A DNA stretch of 64,000 bases. Source: Pegoplata infirma. Its lineage: Eukaryota > Arthropoda > Insecta > Diptera > Anthomyiidae. Within the stretch, counting starts at the first letter, position 1. Each line of letters starts with the position of its first letter. Location: assembly GCA_963921195.1 (NCBI GenBank), contig OY992539.1, forward strand, positions 136,945,453-137,009,452, written 5' to 3'. The translations under genes were made by a program, and so were the position numbers. Of this stretch, positions 35,552-47,252 are shown one piece after another. The notes under the pieces were generated by a model that made no database searches, was not told the DNA's origin, and saw only the letters and a list, made by a program, of their open reading frames with translations.

Positions 35552-36694
35552 TAACCTGACCAACTGGTTTTGTCTGAAAAGCGGGATGGAAAGGTTGAAA
35601 AAGCGGGATTTTGGTCTAAAAAGCGGGACTTTTTTTATATCCTCCACTAAATTTATAACAGTTCGAAAAAGTATAAACATTCATAATTTTCAATCGATTT
35701 TAATTAAACGTAGTGATGTCCGTCCGTCTTTCTGGCTGTCTGTTGAAAAAAAAAGAAAGTAGTTTGTAATTTTTCTGGTCAGGTTGATATTGAATTTCTG
35801 CGAAATCGGTGCAGTGGTTCAGAATTTACTGAATTGGACTGGTTTCGCCTCCAATTCACATGGTAAATAAAACGCTTCGAATGACATTGGTAAGCCACAA
35901 AATTGGTTTTCAAAATATTTTTGTATTGTACACTCAAAAAACTTACACCTAAAAAAATTACATAGTCAAAGTCTTCAAACATGGTAGATTTGTTTGAGGA
36001 AATTAAAAAAAAATAATTTTGCAGATTTTAAAAATGTGTCAAATTCAAAAATTATATTTTGTACCATATTAATATGAGTTACCGATATCTCGAAAATTAT
36101 ATATTTCTTATCTGAGTACATTTGGGCAACGTTAAACAAAAACTATTTTGTTTTGGGCATTTTCATAAAATTTGTTCTTAAATTTAGTCCAAACTTGAAA
36201 CTTTGACTGATTTTCGCGGGGTCAAAGAATTAACATATTTGGCTCAAAATTTTACCAGGTACTTATTTCAGGTCATTTAAAAATTTTCAGAATATGGACC
36301 ACCCTATTGAGCACGTCTCGAAAAAAACAAAATAGATTTTTTTATAAATATTTTTTTTTAATTTTCAAAAATCGAAATCAATTTATTTTTTCGAGTACCC
36401 ACACAATTTTAGTAGTAATTTTCTTTACTTTTTTTTAAATACGGTAAGAAATTCTGAATGTTACCTTATTCATATGCTCAAAAATAGAAAAAAATTGAGT
36501 ACTTTAGAACAATCATACTCAAAATACTATTTAAAAAATTAAAAATATTATTTAAAGGTCAAAAAGCGGGATAAAGCGGGATAAAGCGGGATGAAGCGGG
36601 ACTTTCGTTTAAAAAGCGGGATAGAAATTCAAGGCGGGATGAGACATCAAAAAGCGGGATAATCCCGCCAAAAGCGGGATGGTTGGTCAGGTTA
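35552..36694. mobile_element. hAT-like element rich in GCGGGAT repeats
   Basis: The exact duplication GTCATGCC (35544-35551, 36695-36702) and the inverted ends TAACCTGACCAAC flank it. AAAAGCGGGAT-type repeats are clustered at both ends (35576-35630, 36555-36680). It holds a degraded rolling-circle fragment. Confidence 0.8.
35630..35990 (+). mobile_element. Degraded rolling-circle fragment
   Basis: TTTTTTTATATCCTCCACTA, then GATGTCCGTCCGTC near 35717 and the GGTGCAGTGGTTCAGAA block. The 3' end is lost. Confidence 0.5.
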
Positions 36695-37108
36695 GTCATG
36701 CCCCACTTTTAAGTTAAAAAAACTAAAATGTCCCCCCTACACTCAAGAAAAATTTGTAAATTTTTCAAATTTGTTTTAAAATTTATTTGTAGTTAAACAA
36801 ACACTTTGTTAAAATCATCTTTTGAGCAAAGTTTTTAGCAAAAGTTTTCAACAACCAACTAAATAATTTAACTGAAATAATTATTTTTTAGTTTTTTAAC
36901 AAAAAAAAACTTAAAAATTTGCTCGCTGCCACCCCCCCCCCCCCCCCCCCTGAAACATTCAAATTGCACCCCAGTGGGGCGAGAATCCAAGGTTGGGTGG
37001 GAACCATTGGTTTAGATAATAGAAATTCAGCAATTGTCTAAATAATATAAAAAAATTGTTTTTTTTTACTTAAAAATACAAATATTTTAATCGCGAATAT
37101 CGCTAATA

Positions 37109-37633
37109 CACACAATAAAAACCTTGTCAAATTACTTGGAAAAGTCTCGAAGTCCCATTTTACCAATATTTGACAGTTTTCCTTGTTTTTTAAAATCGAA
37201 ATTTACATTTTTTTTGGTAATTTTATAATTTTTTTGTAATTTACAAATTTTCAAGCTAATTTTACAAAAAAATCTAGTAAATTCACGAGAATTCTTTGTA
37301 ATTTTAATTGCGCCAAAAAACTGTAAATTTGCAGTTTTATTGGTAAAAAGCTTGTAAAATTATAAAATTATTGGTAAAAACTTGTTAAATTACTAGGAAT
37401 TCTCTTAAAATAGGAGGTAGCAAAAAATCTAGTAAAATTACGAAACCTCTTTGTAAATTTTATCGTGTCAAAAAATTTGTAAATTTACAATTTTATTGGT
37501 AAAAACCTTTTGAAATTAAAAAATTATTGGTAAAAATCTTATAAAATTTCTAGAAATTTTTGTCAAATAGGAGGTCGCAAACAAAAAAAATTACAAGTTT
37601 TTCTTGTAATTTTACAAGGTTTTTTTTTTAGTG
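37109..37633. mobile_element. TA-duplicating MITE with AAAAACCTTGT ends
   Basis: TA at 37107-37108 and 37634-37635. Left end CACACAATAAAAACCTTGTC; right end, reversed, CACTAAAAAAAAAACCTTGT. The interior is built from repeated TTGTAAAATTACAA motifs. Non-coding. Confidence 0.7.
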
Positions 37634-38090
37634 TACATACACGAACTTTAAAAAAACTGATATTACAATAAGATTTAGTGTACACGAACTAGCTTTGCAA
37701 GACGGGTGTCACAAATTCAAATCAAACTAAAAATAATTGTGTTAAACCCATTTTTCACAAAAAAAAGATTTTTCGCGGAAATTTTTTTTCGCGAAATTTT
37801 TTTTTTATTTTTTTTTTTTATTTTGATATTAACATATGAAAATGTGTTGAATACAATACATTACAAACACAAAAATTTTGGAAAAAAAATTTCTTCGCGG
37901 AATTTATTTTTTTTCGGAAATTTTTTTTCGCAAAAAAAACAATGCATTTTCTCAATTTATTTGCAAAAACTATCCGAAAAGCATAAAAATTTTATTTTTA
38001 TTGTACTTTAGCCTTAAAATTTTAAATCGCGAATATCGCGAATACGACGCTAACTTAGAAAAACGGCAAGCACCATTCAATACAGCGTAC

Positions 38091-38370
38091 TCAAATAACC
38101 TTTAGTGGGGCATTACAATTAAGTGTCAAATTCGAGCAGAGTGTATTTATAACATAGAAACAAGAATATTCACCGAAAAGCAAAATTACCACTTTTCTAA
38201 TACCACTGTTAGACACCAAAAACCTCCCAGTGAAATAAATAACGGTCTCCAGATTCCAAATCTGCCAAACAAATTTTTCTAGCACGTACCGTTTTTGAGA
38301 CATTCGCTGTTAAAAAGTATCATGTTCCGTTTTTGAGACATTCGCGTTTGAAAATTTTAGTGTGTTTTAT
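38091..38370. other. Unassigned spacer with a short duplication
   Basis: Two copies of CCGTTTTTGAGACATTCGC occur near 38288 and 38325. Nothing else recognised. Confidence 0.4.
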
Positions 38371-38378
38371 AAAGAATA

Positions 38379-39592
38379 CACTCAAAAAAAGACTTAACTT
38401 TAACTTTGGAAAAATTTTCTTCAGAATAGTTTATAAATTTTCCCACAATTTAGTTAAATTTAACTCAAAGTTGGGAAATTTTCTTAAGTGTTAGGAAAAA
38501 ATTTAAGTTCATGTACTGTTAAATAGTCCATTATTTTCCTTAAATGGAATTCCCAAATACATGGAAGAAATTCTTACCGCCAAAGAAATTTTCCCTTAAT
38601 ATGTGACAAAAATCTTTATTTTTAAGACATATTCCTCTTCTTTAGTTTTAGGACGTAATTGTCTACCAATTAGTTCATTTTCTTAGATTTGAGGAAGTTT
38701 TTTCCACTATTTTAGTAAAATTTTAATAACTCGGGCAAATTTTTTTTTCAAAAACTTAAAATGGCGATATCTCGAAAACTAAGCCAGACAGAGTAAAATG
38801 GAGGCCATTTTTGGTTCTTTGAATATCCATAGTATCGCCGGTCCTCTTAACATGTGTGGACCCCAATGGGTCCTAACTTTGGATTTAAAAAAGTTGGCAT
38901 TCCCGAAAATTTTAAAATACTCATATCTCGGTAAATAATGCCAACACAACAAAAAGTTCAAAAGCTCTTCGAGTAACAGTTTTAAAGTTATCGAGTTTTT
39001 AAAATTCTCAAGACCCCTGTGGTCCCCTAAATTCACGTATCTCGAAAACTAAGCAAGGTAGAGCGAAACGGACAAAAATTTTGGATCAAAATATGAAGAT
39101 TCTTAAGGAACCCAACTGGGTCTGGGCCCATCGGGGTCTGAACCTATCGGTCCGAACTCAATGGGATCTTCACCCAATCGAGTCCTCAAATGTGTATGAA
39201 CTAAATTGATAAAAATTTTTTCCATTTTTTAGTTCAAATTGACATAATATTAAAATTTTTTTTCTTTCCTTATTTTTAAGAAAAATATGAACTTAAAAGA
39301 AGGAAAACATGGCAATGGAGCTTAATCAAATTGGATGCCAGATTTGGAATCAAGAGGTCCCAGTTATACTAAATCTAGTCATATTTTGTGTGAGCAACTT
39401 AAGAATACGTTACAGGTAGACCCAAAAAGTGCTGAATTAGCGGATTTTTTTAAAATTCAAACTCTAATATCTTGAAAACCTAAAGTTATAGAAAAATTTG
39501 GAACGCAGATTTGGAATCAGTAGGTCAAAATCGATTTAATTCATGTATTATGATTCAGAGAGTGCGAATTTCTATAAATTTGTTCAACAGTG
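38379..39592. mobile_element. TA-flanked element related to 48146-49584
   Basis: TA flanks a left end CACTCAAAAAAAGACTTAAC and a right end CAACAGTG. The central part (38780-39200), with CTCGAAAACTAAGC and GTCCTCTTAACATGTGTGGA blocks, matches 48870-49330 in the opposite orientation. Terminal inverted repeats are weak. Confidence 0.5.
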
Positions 39593-39599
39593 TACTTTT

Positions 39600-40345
39600 T
39601 GCCTTAATTAAAGCTGCCTTAAACAGAAGACACTTTCTGATGACATGATGAAAGTTAATGCAACTTGTTTCATTGATTTGGGGGACATATTTCATCATAT
39701 TTATGACATTTTGGGACACTCAAATTAATAACAGTGGATGACAAACTTATTTCATCAATATGATAAAACATGTTTCTATCGGTGTACGTCATTTATTTTT
39801 TTCATTGTGGCTCACTAAATTTCGATTTTACTGAAAACTGTCATTATAAATGACGTTGATTTTAAAAAGTAATTATCATAGTGATGACTGTCACAAATTC
39901 GCCAAAAATTTTGCTAATAAATATTGAATAAATCTCAATGTTAAAGAAATATTTCAATAATAACAAAATCTAAATCATTTACAATTTCACACTTTAAATC
40001 TCTAAAAAATAATTTAGTGATGCCAAATAATTCATCTTGAATTATTTGCCAAATTTTGGGTGTTGTTATTTTAAACATTGACATTTCCTTGATACATTTA
40101 AATTTGTTACACTTAAAAATTTTAAATAAACATTAAACATACGGAATTAAAAAACAAAAACGAAGAAAAATTAACAAAAAAATAAAAAAGTTAAAAAAAA
40201 AAGAAATTGCCAACTGAACATGTCAGTGACGCCATATGTCACAATCAGCCACAGAATAAAAAATAAATAAAAAAAAAAACTTAAGTAAAGACACCAACCA
40301 ATAGACAGCATCATACAAATCCAGAGTTGTTAAAGAATTCATTCC
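39600..40345. other. AT-rich DNA, nothing recognised
   Basis: No frame, repeat end or RNA recognised. Confidence 0.5.
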
Positions 40346-40348
40346 AGC

Positions 40349-40860
40349 ACACCAAAAAAAAACGTGGGTATTCAATACTAAAAATTTAACTAATTTTAGT
40401 CCAAAAGGACCTAGTGCAGAAATTGGTAACCAATACTAAAATTTTTAACTAATATTTGTCAAAACCAGTAAAAATTACTAATGTTAGTACTTTGAAGATA
40501 CTAAAATTAGTAACTAATTAGTAGATTTTGGTACAATATCACTTACTAAACCTTTTACTGTAGAATTATTTTGAGTGAATAAATTAGAACATACATTTTG
40601 GAAACTCGTAAATTCTCGTTTTAAATTCTCTACACTCAAAATAATTCTACAGTAAAAGATTTAGTAAGTGATATTGTACCCAAATCTACTAATAAGTTAC
40701 TAATTTTAGTATCTCCAAAGTACTAAGATTAGTAATTTTTACTGCTTTTGAATAATTTTAGTAAAAAGTTTTAGTATTGGTTACCAATTCCTGCACTAGG
40801 TCCTTTTGGACAAAAATTAGTTAAAATTTTAGTATTGAATACCCACGTTTTTTTTTTGTG
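40349..40860. mobile_element. Near-perfect palindromic MITE
   Basis: Arms of about 230 bp: AAAAACGTGGGTATTCAATA through AGGACCTAGTGCAG on the left, repeated in reverse to AATACCCACGTTTTTTTTTT on the right, with a loop of about 50 bp near 40590-40630. Non-coding. Confidence 0.75.
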
Positions 40861-41043
40861 TATTTTAATAAAAAAACAAGTAAAAAAGTTATATTCGGCC
40901 TTGCCGAATTTAGTGATACCCTCCACAATTTCAAAAAGATTATTGAAAAAAACTTTACTTAAAAAGAAATAACTTTTGAAAAAAAAATAAAAAATTTAAA
41001 AAAAATTTCCGTGAAAAAAAAATTTTTTTAAAAAAAATCTGCG

Positions 41044-42478
41044 TCCCTCCAACTACAGTATGGGGGTATACTCACTTTGTCATTCCGTGTGTAACGCATC
41101 GAAATGTCGGTCTAGGACCCCATAAAGTATATATATTATTGATCAGTGATCAATTCTAAGACATTCTAGCGATGTCTGTCTGTCCGTCCGTCTGTTGAAG
41201 ACACGATACAGACCAAAATAAAAGTGCTAGACTCCTGAAATTTGGTATATGTCTTATGTTCATAGGCTGGTTAAGTTCGGAGATGAGCAAAATCCGACCA
41301 GGGGGAAAAAAGTTCCCCCTTGACGAAGTAAACCAACCCATGAAAAAAGGTAACTTTTTATAGGTTTTTTTGTATTTTTGTTAAACAAATAAAACATTTT
41401 TAAATTTGTAAACATTTTTGACCAAAGAGAAGGTGTCTCCAAGGACCCCCGACAAGCCACCCCCCCCCCCAAAAAAAACGCCCCTGCATTTTTTTTTTGT
41501 TTTTTTTTATACCCTCCACTCTAGTGATAGAGGGTATATATAAGTTTGTCATTCCGTTTGTAACACCTCGAAATATTGGTCTAGGACCCCATAAAGTATA
41601 TATATGCATGATCCTCGATCGATTTTAAGACGATCTAGCGATGTCCGTCCGTCCGTCTGTCCGTCTGTGCGTCTGTCTGTTGAAAACACGCTAAGTTTTG
41701 AAAGACTTTACGGAGGCTCCTGAAGTTTGGCATATATGTTGGACATTTACCTGGTCAGGTTGGTATTGCAATCCAGCGAAATCGGTCCAGTAGTTCAAAA
41801 GTTATAAGCAAATGAGTGAATTTCGGCAAGGGTTTTTCTGGAATTTACGAGATAAAACACACGGTAACTTTCGAACGGCAATTCTGAGGGTGCTGAAGTG
41901 TGGCACATATATTTGCCGTTTCTCTGGCCCGGTTCGTTTTAAATTTCAGTCAAATCGGTAAAGTGGTTCAAAAGTTATTAGCAAAACCGTAAATTTCAGA
42001 TTGGTTTCACCTTAAATTCACGTGTTGAAAACCCGTTAAACATGTTTTAAAAGCATTTGTGAGTCACAAAAAAATTTTACAAGGTATTTTTGTCACTCAA
42101 AAATATTTTTACACTTAAACAAACAAAAAAACACTCAAAAAAAATTTTACACTCAATAAAATTTTACACTCAAAAAAAATTTTACACTCAAAAAAAATTT
42201 TACACTCAAAAAAATTTTACACTCAAAAAAAATTAGTAAATTTTTTTTTTTTTTTTTTTCAAAAATTACTAAAAAAAAGTTTTTTTACACAAAGTAAAAT
42301 ATTTCCTACCAAAAATGTTATTTTTTCACGTTAGAAAATTTACTATCACTTAAAAAGGGCATTGTGGAGGGTATTCATAGATTCGGCCAAGTCGAATTTA
42401 ACTTTTCTACTTGTTTTTTTTAAACGTTGAAAGGTATACAAGATTCGGCACAGCCGAATTTAACACTCTCACTTGTTT
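41044..42478 (+). mobile_element. Middle rolling-circle element of a triple nest
   Basis: It starts CCTCCAACTACAGTATGGGG, with a (GTCY) core near 41173-41195, and ends after the guest with the perfect hairpin ATTCGGC-ACA-GCCGAAT and TTAACACTCTCACTTGT. Same subfamily as 24658-25336. Confidence 0.6.
41508..42417 (+). mobile_element. Inner rolling-circle element, best full-length copy
   Basis: It runs from TATACCCTCCACTCTAGTGA and AGAGGGTATA through TTTGTCATTCCGTTTGTAAC, the (GTCY)n core (41640-41680), the GGTCAGGTTGGTATTGCAAT block, a TTTTACACTC minisatellite (42120-42235), GTGGAGGGTATTCATAGATT, hairpin TTCGGCCAAGTCGAA and TTTAACTTTTCTACTTGT. Flanks are T-runs and there is no target duplication. 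These traits match non-autonomous Helentrons (DINE-1 type); there is no Rep/helicase frame here. Confidence 0.7.
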
Positions 42479-42672
42479 TTCCTTTTTTTTCAAAAAATAT
42501 GTTCGTACTTGCTTTAATACCATTTGGTGTTCAATAGAATGGCTCGTTTTTGGGCTTTTCTCTCTGATCAAATTCTAATACCCGCCAAAAGTGTCGGTCC
42601 CCTAAGGGTAACTCACATGCAAAATATCACTCCGATCGTAGTTTATCTTCTGTCTCCACTTTGAGCCTCAAA

Positions 42673-43394
42673 ATTGGGCGTACGGACATAACGAACAAGT
42701 GCATATCGCCCAATTTAAAAAAGTCATTCCACCCAAAAAAAATGTGTGTTAGTTGTTGTTGCAAAATTTTTTGGACGATATGGCCATTATTTTTGGGTAT
42801 TTCAACAATTTTCTTTAAATTAATATAAATTATCAAATATGTCATATGACCTAAATATCAAAATGTTGAATTTATAAAATGTCATTGCGCCCAAAAAAAT
42901 AATCATAAAACTCACCAATATTGTTTTTTTAAGACAATGTTTTAAAGGTTTTATTCGTAGCCGGCCTTCGGCCGGGCTTAGGGATTACAAAATCCATGCA
43001 TTAAACCCACCCTCTCCGCAAAGTAAAGTTTCTAGGGTAGCAGGCCTTAACACTATCAAATTTGTTATGCATCAAAAAGGCCTGATAACCAAAATAGCTT
43101 TGGTTTGCAGAGAGGGTGGGTTTAATGCATGGAGTATGAAATCCCTAAGCCCGGTCGAAGGCCGGCTACGCAGAAAACCTTTATTACAAAAAAAAAAAAA
43201 CAAATCATAGAAGTCGTAATTTCGACATTTCGCCCAAAAAAAATATTTTGGATTTTTTGACAATTTTGTTTTGGGAGCATAACATTTTTAGACCTTTCAT
43301 TTTGGGCTATATGTCGCAGCTTGGGCGATATGACATTTACGGTTTTGGGCGATAAGACCTTGGGCGCTATGTCCGTACGCCCAAAATTGGGGTT
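42673..43394. mobile_element. Inverted-repeat element with TTGGGCGTACGGACATA ends
   Basis: Perfect 17-bp inverted ends. The interior repeats the motif ATTTCGCCCA/TTGGGCGATATGAC at least seven times in both orientations. A GC-rich palindrome (42957-43171) is inserted in it. Non-coding. Confidence 0.65.
42957..43171. mobile_element. GC-rich palindromic element
   Basis: Arms of about 75 bp: GTAGCCGGCCTTCGGCCGGG and AAACCCACCCTCTC on the left, mirrored at 43100-43168. GC content is far above the surroundings. Non-coding, about 215 bp. Confidence 0.65.
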
Positions 43395-44230
43395 TTCGCA
43401 AAAAAGGACTTTAAAAAAAAAAAATTAAGTTTTTTTATTAAAATAATTAAAAAATTATTTTTGTATAATATTTGATCGTAAATACTTAAATATGAAATTT
43501 AAAGATTTTACGGTATCATTAACCCGTTCAAACTTGATACCAAAAAAACGGCATGATTTTGGGGGCGTTCTCAAAACACCTTTTTTCAAAATTTGAAAAT
43601 TTTATTAAAAAAAAATTTTAAATATACCATTTTTTCTTCCTGAATTCATTAAGAACACCATGGAGAAGAAAAATGTGAAATATGGCGGATATCCGTCGAG
43701 CCACTTTTCGGGAATCGAGGGGGGATGTTAGCGGATTTCAAGGAAATGTTGGTTTTATCAATAATTTGGATTAATAAAATCTTATAAATTTAATTTTTGT
43801 GCAAATTTACGGTTTTTTTGGTGTCGTGGCATTCTATTAGATAACTGTCAGAACACACCAAAGCACAAAACTTACACAAACACCAAAAACCAGTAAAATT
43901 CAAGGTTGCCCATTAAGGGTTAATTTATTTTGTAATCTTTTTAATTGACGATCTTAAATTTGACTGCAAAATTATGTGTCATTTACATCTGATGTTTAGG
44001 GTATGTTCAGCAACTTTGTAGAAAACATTATGGAAAATATTTTTGTGGAACTTATTAACCCTCTAACTCCTTCATGTAATGGTAATTTTTGGCTTTATTC
44101 TAATAAATTGCAAAAAACACCCCTAAAAAGGGGAAGGGCGGGATTGAAATTTGCTTTCATTGGCCGGATATTTTCGACTTAAGTGAAACCCAGGTAGGAG
44201 GAGATGCTACAGGATTTCCAAATACCTGGG
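43395..44230. other. Diverged relative of the long-palindrome hAT element
   Basis: Blocks such as ATCATTAACCCGTTCAAACT and GGGGGCGTTCTCAAAA mirror 26040-26170, but the ends are not recognisable. Confidence 0.4.
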
Positions 44231-44234
44231 TATC

Positions 44235-45736
44235 AATTGCTATCCCTTTTTTTCCTCATCGGGGCCTTGCATTGCACATTCTTGAAAATGTTGTGTACCA
44301 ACTACAGCCACATCTGGGCTGTAGTGATGCGCAATTTAACTCGCTTTGGTTTAAATTCCAAATCAGGACACACATTTTACACTTCGGGTTCGTCTATAGG
44401 AAGGAGCCCAAATTTGGAAACGGCGAACTCCTAAGACCATTTTGACTCCGTACCCGATTCTATCACTGGAATCCTTGGGGTCTGTCCGAGTATTGAAATA
44501 GTCGTTGCCGGGAATTTCAATGTGCACAATTCGTCATGGCTTCTCCATTCTAGCCATACAACTGCCGAGGACATATATGTTGAGCTTTTCACTGCACACA
44601 ACCATCTTGTGCAACTTTTGAATAAACCAACACATATTCCGTGTGTTGATGGGCAGTTTCGTAATACCCTCGACCTTTTTCTCACTTCGCATCCTGACAA
44701 ATACGAAGTCGAGTTCCTTGCGCCTCTTGCAAACTCGGATCATAACATCATTTCTGCATCCTTTTCATTTTCTGACCTTCGTAGTGCTTCAAAACCAGCA
44801 ACGAAGCGCTCTATTTTTGTATATGAAAAGGCTCGTTGGGCTGAGCTTAACGAGTTCTTCCAGCATTTCAATTGGAAACTTTGTTTTCTTGATGACAATG
44901 TTAACGCTTCGGCAGAAATGATAGTAAATGTGATAATGCTTGGAATGAAATTATTCATTCCATCGAAGCAAATTTCGACTAAACCAAAACATAAGTGCTG
45001 GTTTAATCAGACGTGCCGGAATGCAGTCAGATCCAGAGAGGATGCGTTCAGTAATTGGCGTAACGACAAAAACTCAGTTACTGACACGTTACGTAAACAG
45101 GGGAGAAATGAATGTGCCAGAGTACTCAGACGCGGAAAGCTTCTTTACGAACAGCGTTTGCGTGCTAAGGTCCTTGCTGCTCCGGGGGGTAGTAAGACCT
45201 TTTGGTCATTTATTAAAAGGGTAAAGAATAATACTAGTTCATCCATTCCAACCCTTATAATGAATGACCAAATATTCACAGACCCGGTTGATAAAGCCAA
45301 CCTTTTTGCTGACATGTTTGCAAGAAATGCGTACTTACCGGAAAGCAATCAACCAACGCCCGAGCTCGAAAGGGTATCCTTTACTATGTCCAAGATATTT
45401 TTTCGAGCGCGTGCAGTTAAAAAGGTCCTTGAGGATCTCAACATAAACAAGTCCCCGGGGCCGGATGGTATTACGGCTGGGGTCCTAAAACGGTGTGCTT
45501 TGTCTTTTTCTCGTCCTTTGGCAACATTATTTAGCTACTCGTACCGGGTAGGAGTTTTTCCCTCTTGCTGGAAGGTGGCCAACATCCAGCCAATCCCAAA
45601 AAAAGGGGAAGCTACAAACCCTGAAAAGTACCGCCCAATAGCAATTTGTTCTACGTTCTCGAAAGTCATGGAGAGCATGATGAAATTATTTGGATTACCT
45701 GGTAAATTATTTGGCTTTCGTAGAGGTAATTCTTAG
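44235..45736 (+). pseudogene. LINE endonuclease C-terminal half and reverse transcriptase N-terminal half
   Basis: A degraded apurinic-type endonuclease region is readable from about 44270 with frameshifts (LWFKFQIRTHILHF; then VVAGNFNVHN near 44500, equivalent to the GDFN motif). A long clean frame of 404 codons (44522-45736) contains the NSDHNII catalytic end of the endonuclease (near residue 72), a linker, then the RT blocks NKSPGPDGITAGVLK (about residue 313) and KYRPIAICSTFSKVMESMM. The RT palm with its catalytic aspartates is missing, replaced by a rolling-circle fragment. APE endonuclease plus RT plus RNase H order (see 45934) points to an I/Loa-like LINE. Confidence 0.8.
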
Positions 45737-45930
45737 TCGGCCTTAGTCACAAAAATAGCTCACAAAGAATTTTTGTCAGTCAAAAATATTTTTGCACTAA
45801 AAACAAAAAAAAATCACACTCGAAAAAAAACTTTACACTTAAAAAAAATTTTCCTACGAAAAAAAAATTTGTCAATTTTTTTTTACAAATATCAATTTAA
45901 GAACTGTTATAAAAATAAATTATTTTAAGT
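45737..45930 (+). mobile_element. Rolling-circle fragment replacing LINE sequence
   Basis: CACAAAAATAGCTCACAAAG through a TTTTACACTT/ACACTCGAAAAAAA tract matches 42060-42160. It sits where the LINE should have its RT core, so the LINE lost roughly 1 kb here. Confidence 0.55.
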
Positions 45931-45933
45931 ACC

Positions 45934-46600
45934 ATCATTTGTTACGAGAATCTTCAGAAACTATCCGGGAATAATACCGTATCTCTTGTATGGGTACCTG
46001 GACATAGGGGAGTAGATGGGAACGAGAAAGCTGATGAGCTCGCTAAGCTTGGAGCAGATGGCGTAGGAACTTTTGTTCATATTGAGCCCCCGATTCAGTA
46101 CTACAGGACGAGAAGTGACTGTCGTTGCATTTCTATTGCAAACAGGAAATGGAGAGAGCTAAGCACGAGCAGTATCACCAGAAGAATCTGGCCGCATTGC
46201 GACCTCGGGAAAACTCGCTACCTTCTCTCTCTTAACAGAGAGGATTGTCGTTTACTCACGGGAGTGGTCACAGGACACTGCCTAATTGCTTTTCACGCGA
46301 AAACTATGGGACTTATCTCGGATGCCAATTGTAGAAAATGTGATGAACCTAATACAGATGAAACAGTTGAACATATTCTGTGCAAATGCCCCGCATTGGC
46401 CAGACACCGCGAGCGAATACTAGGTAAAGCAGAAATCGAGAATCTGGATGATATCGCCGCTACGGACCTTACGCAACTAAAACTGTTCGCAACATGGACT
46501 AACGCGTTTTATCCTCGTCGCTGAAGGAAATTGTGGTATCGCTATGGACCAGCCGGTTTATGCGAGGAGTCTGAACTTTAGGCTCCACCACCCCTAACCT
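45934..46600 (+). pseudogene. LINE RNase H C-terminal half, Cys/His tail and 3' UTR
   Basis: One open frame from 45934 to the TGA at 46522-46524. It encodes CYENLQKLSGNNTVSLVWVP and GHRGVDGNEKADELAK, the last part of a type I RNase H, then a basic linker and the tail CRKCDEPNTDETVEHILCKC followed by PALARH, a Cys/His zinc-knuckle-like motif common at the ends of these LINEs. The stop is followed by a short UTR ending CACCCCTAACCTA, where a MITE is inserted. Codons are clean here, so the copy is younger than the other LINE relics. Confidence 0.8.
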
Positions 46601-46601
46601 A

Positions 46602-47250
46602 CACAGAAAAAAATACGGAGGAAACAAATTTGAGTAATCACTTGTTTAAATTTAAAAACAAAAATTGAGTAATTTTTTAATTGACGCAATTAAAAATTTA
46701 CTCAAAAATTTTAAAAACAATTTAAGTAAATAATTTAATAAAAATTTAATAGTTTTTTTATTTTTTTTTAAACTCTCATAGTTTTTTGAATTCTCGTTTA
46801 GTTTATTGTTTTTTGTGTATGTATATGAAAGTTTGTAATCGTCATTATAAAATTTTCCTATGTTTTTGAGACATAAATATGTTTGGTAAAGTTTGAAAAA
46901 ACAAGTTTTTTGTTTTTTTTTTTGTAAAAAAATTTAAAACTTTTTTAAACTTTAAGCGTCCAACCTAAATCAAACGGACGTAAAAATTTCAAATTTGACG
47001 TGTTTGTTTTTGTTTTTTTACGTCTTGCGCGACGCAATTTGATTCTGGTTCGACCCTAAAAAAAATAAATAGATAAATTTTGAAAATTGGCACAATTAAA
47101 AATTTACTCAAATTTTTTTTCGAACATTTAATAAATTTTTATTAAAAATTTACTCAATACTATTAAATCGTTTACTGGTGGAAAATTGAGTAATTTTTTA
47201 CTCAATAGTATTAAAAATTTACTCAAATATTTTTTTTATTTTTTTCTGTG
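46602..47250. mobile_element. TA-duplicating MITE (CACAGAAAAAAAT ends), copy 2
   Basis: TA at 46600-46601 and 47251-47252; ends CACAGAAAAAAATA and ATTTTTTTCTGTG. Its body is nearly the same as 58622-59175 except for an extra segment of about 105 bp (46956-47060) with its own inverted ends AGCGTCCAACC/GGTTCGACCCT. Confidence 0.8.
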
Positions 47251-47252
47251 TA

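Larger units (their letters stand above)
35521..37009. mobile_element. hAT-like element with CAATGGTTCCCAACC ends
   Basis: The flanking 8 bp GCTTAGAT (35513-35520) and GTTTAGAT (37010-37017) differ at one base. The inverted ends CAATGGTTCCCAACC resemble the well-known CAGTGGTTC-type hAT termini. It contains a second hAT (35552-36694) only 31 bp from its left end, and a run of about 19 C at 36932-36950. Confidence 0.75.
35250..38090. mobile_element. Long inverted-repeat element with CGCGAATATCGCG motifs
   Basis: The left arm (about 35250-35455) and right arm (about 37895-38090) are complementary: TCGTATTCGCGATATTCGCG on the left, its inverse at 38025-38045, followed by matching GCATTTTCT and CAAAAACTATCC blocks. 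Arms may extend further out, through CAATGGTGCTAGCC and its inverse. The interior has been filled by hAT and TA-type elements. No coding. Confidence 0.55.
40875..42535 (-). mobile_element. Outer rolling-circle element of a triple nest
   Basis: The left end ACAAGTAAAAAAGTTATATT, hairpin CGGCCTTGCCG and ATACCCTCCACAA match 9274-9836. The body resumes after the guests at about 42480 (AAAATATGTTCGTACTTGCT), again as at 9440-9490. The distal part is lost. Confidence 0.55.

Noticed and set aside
35351..38105. Frames of 66-109 codons in the CGCGAA-rich inverted-repeat element
   Set aside because: They are F/K-rich, AT-driven, and partly mirror images from the inverted arms.
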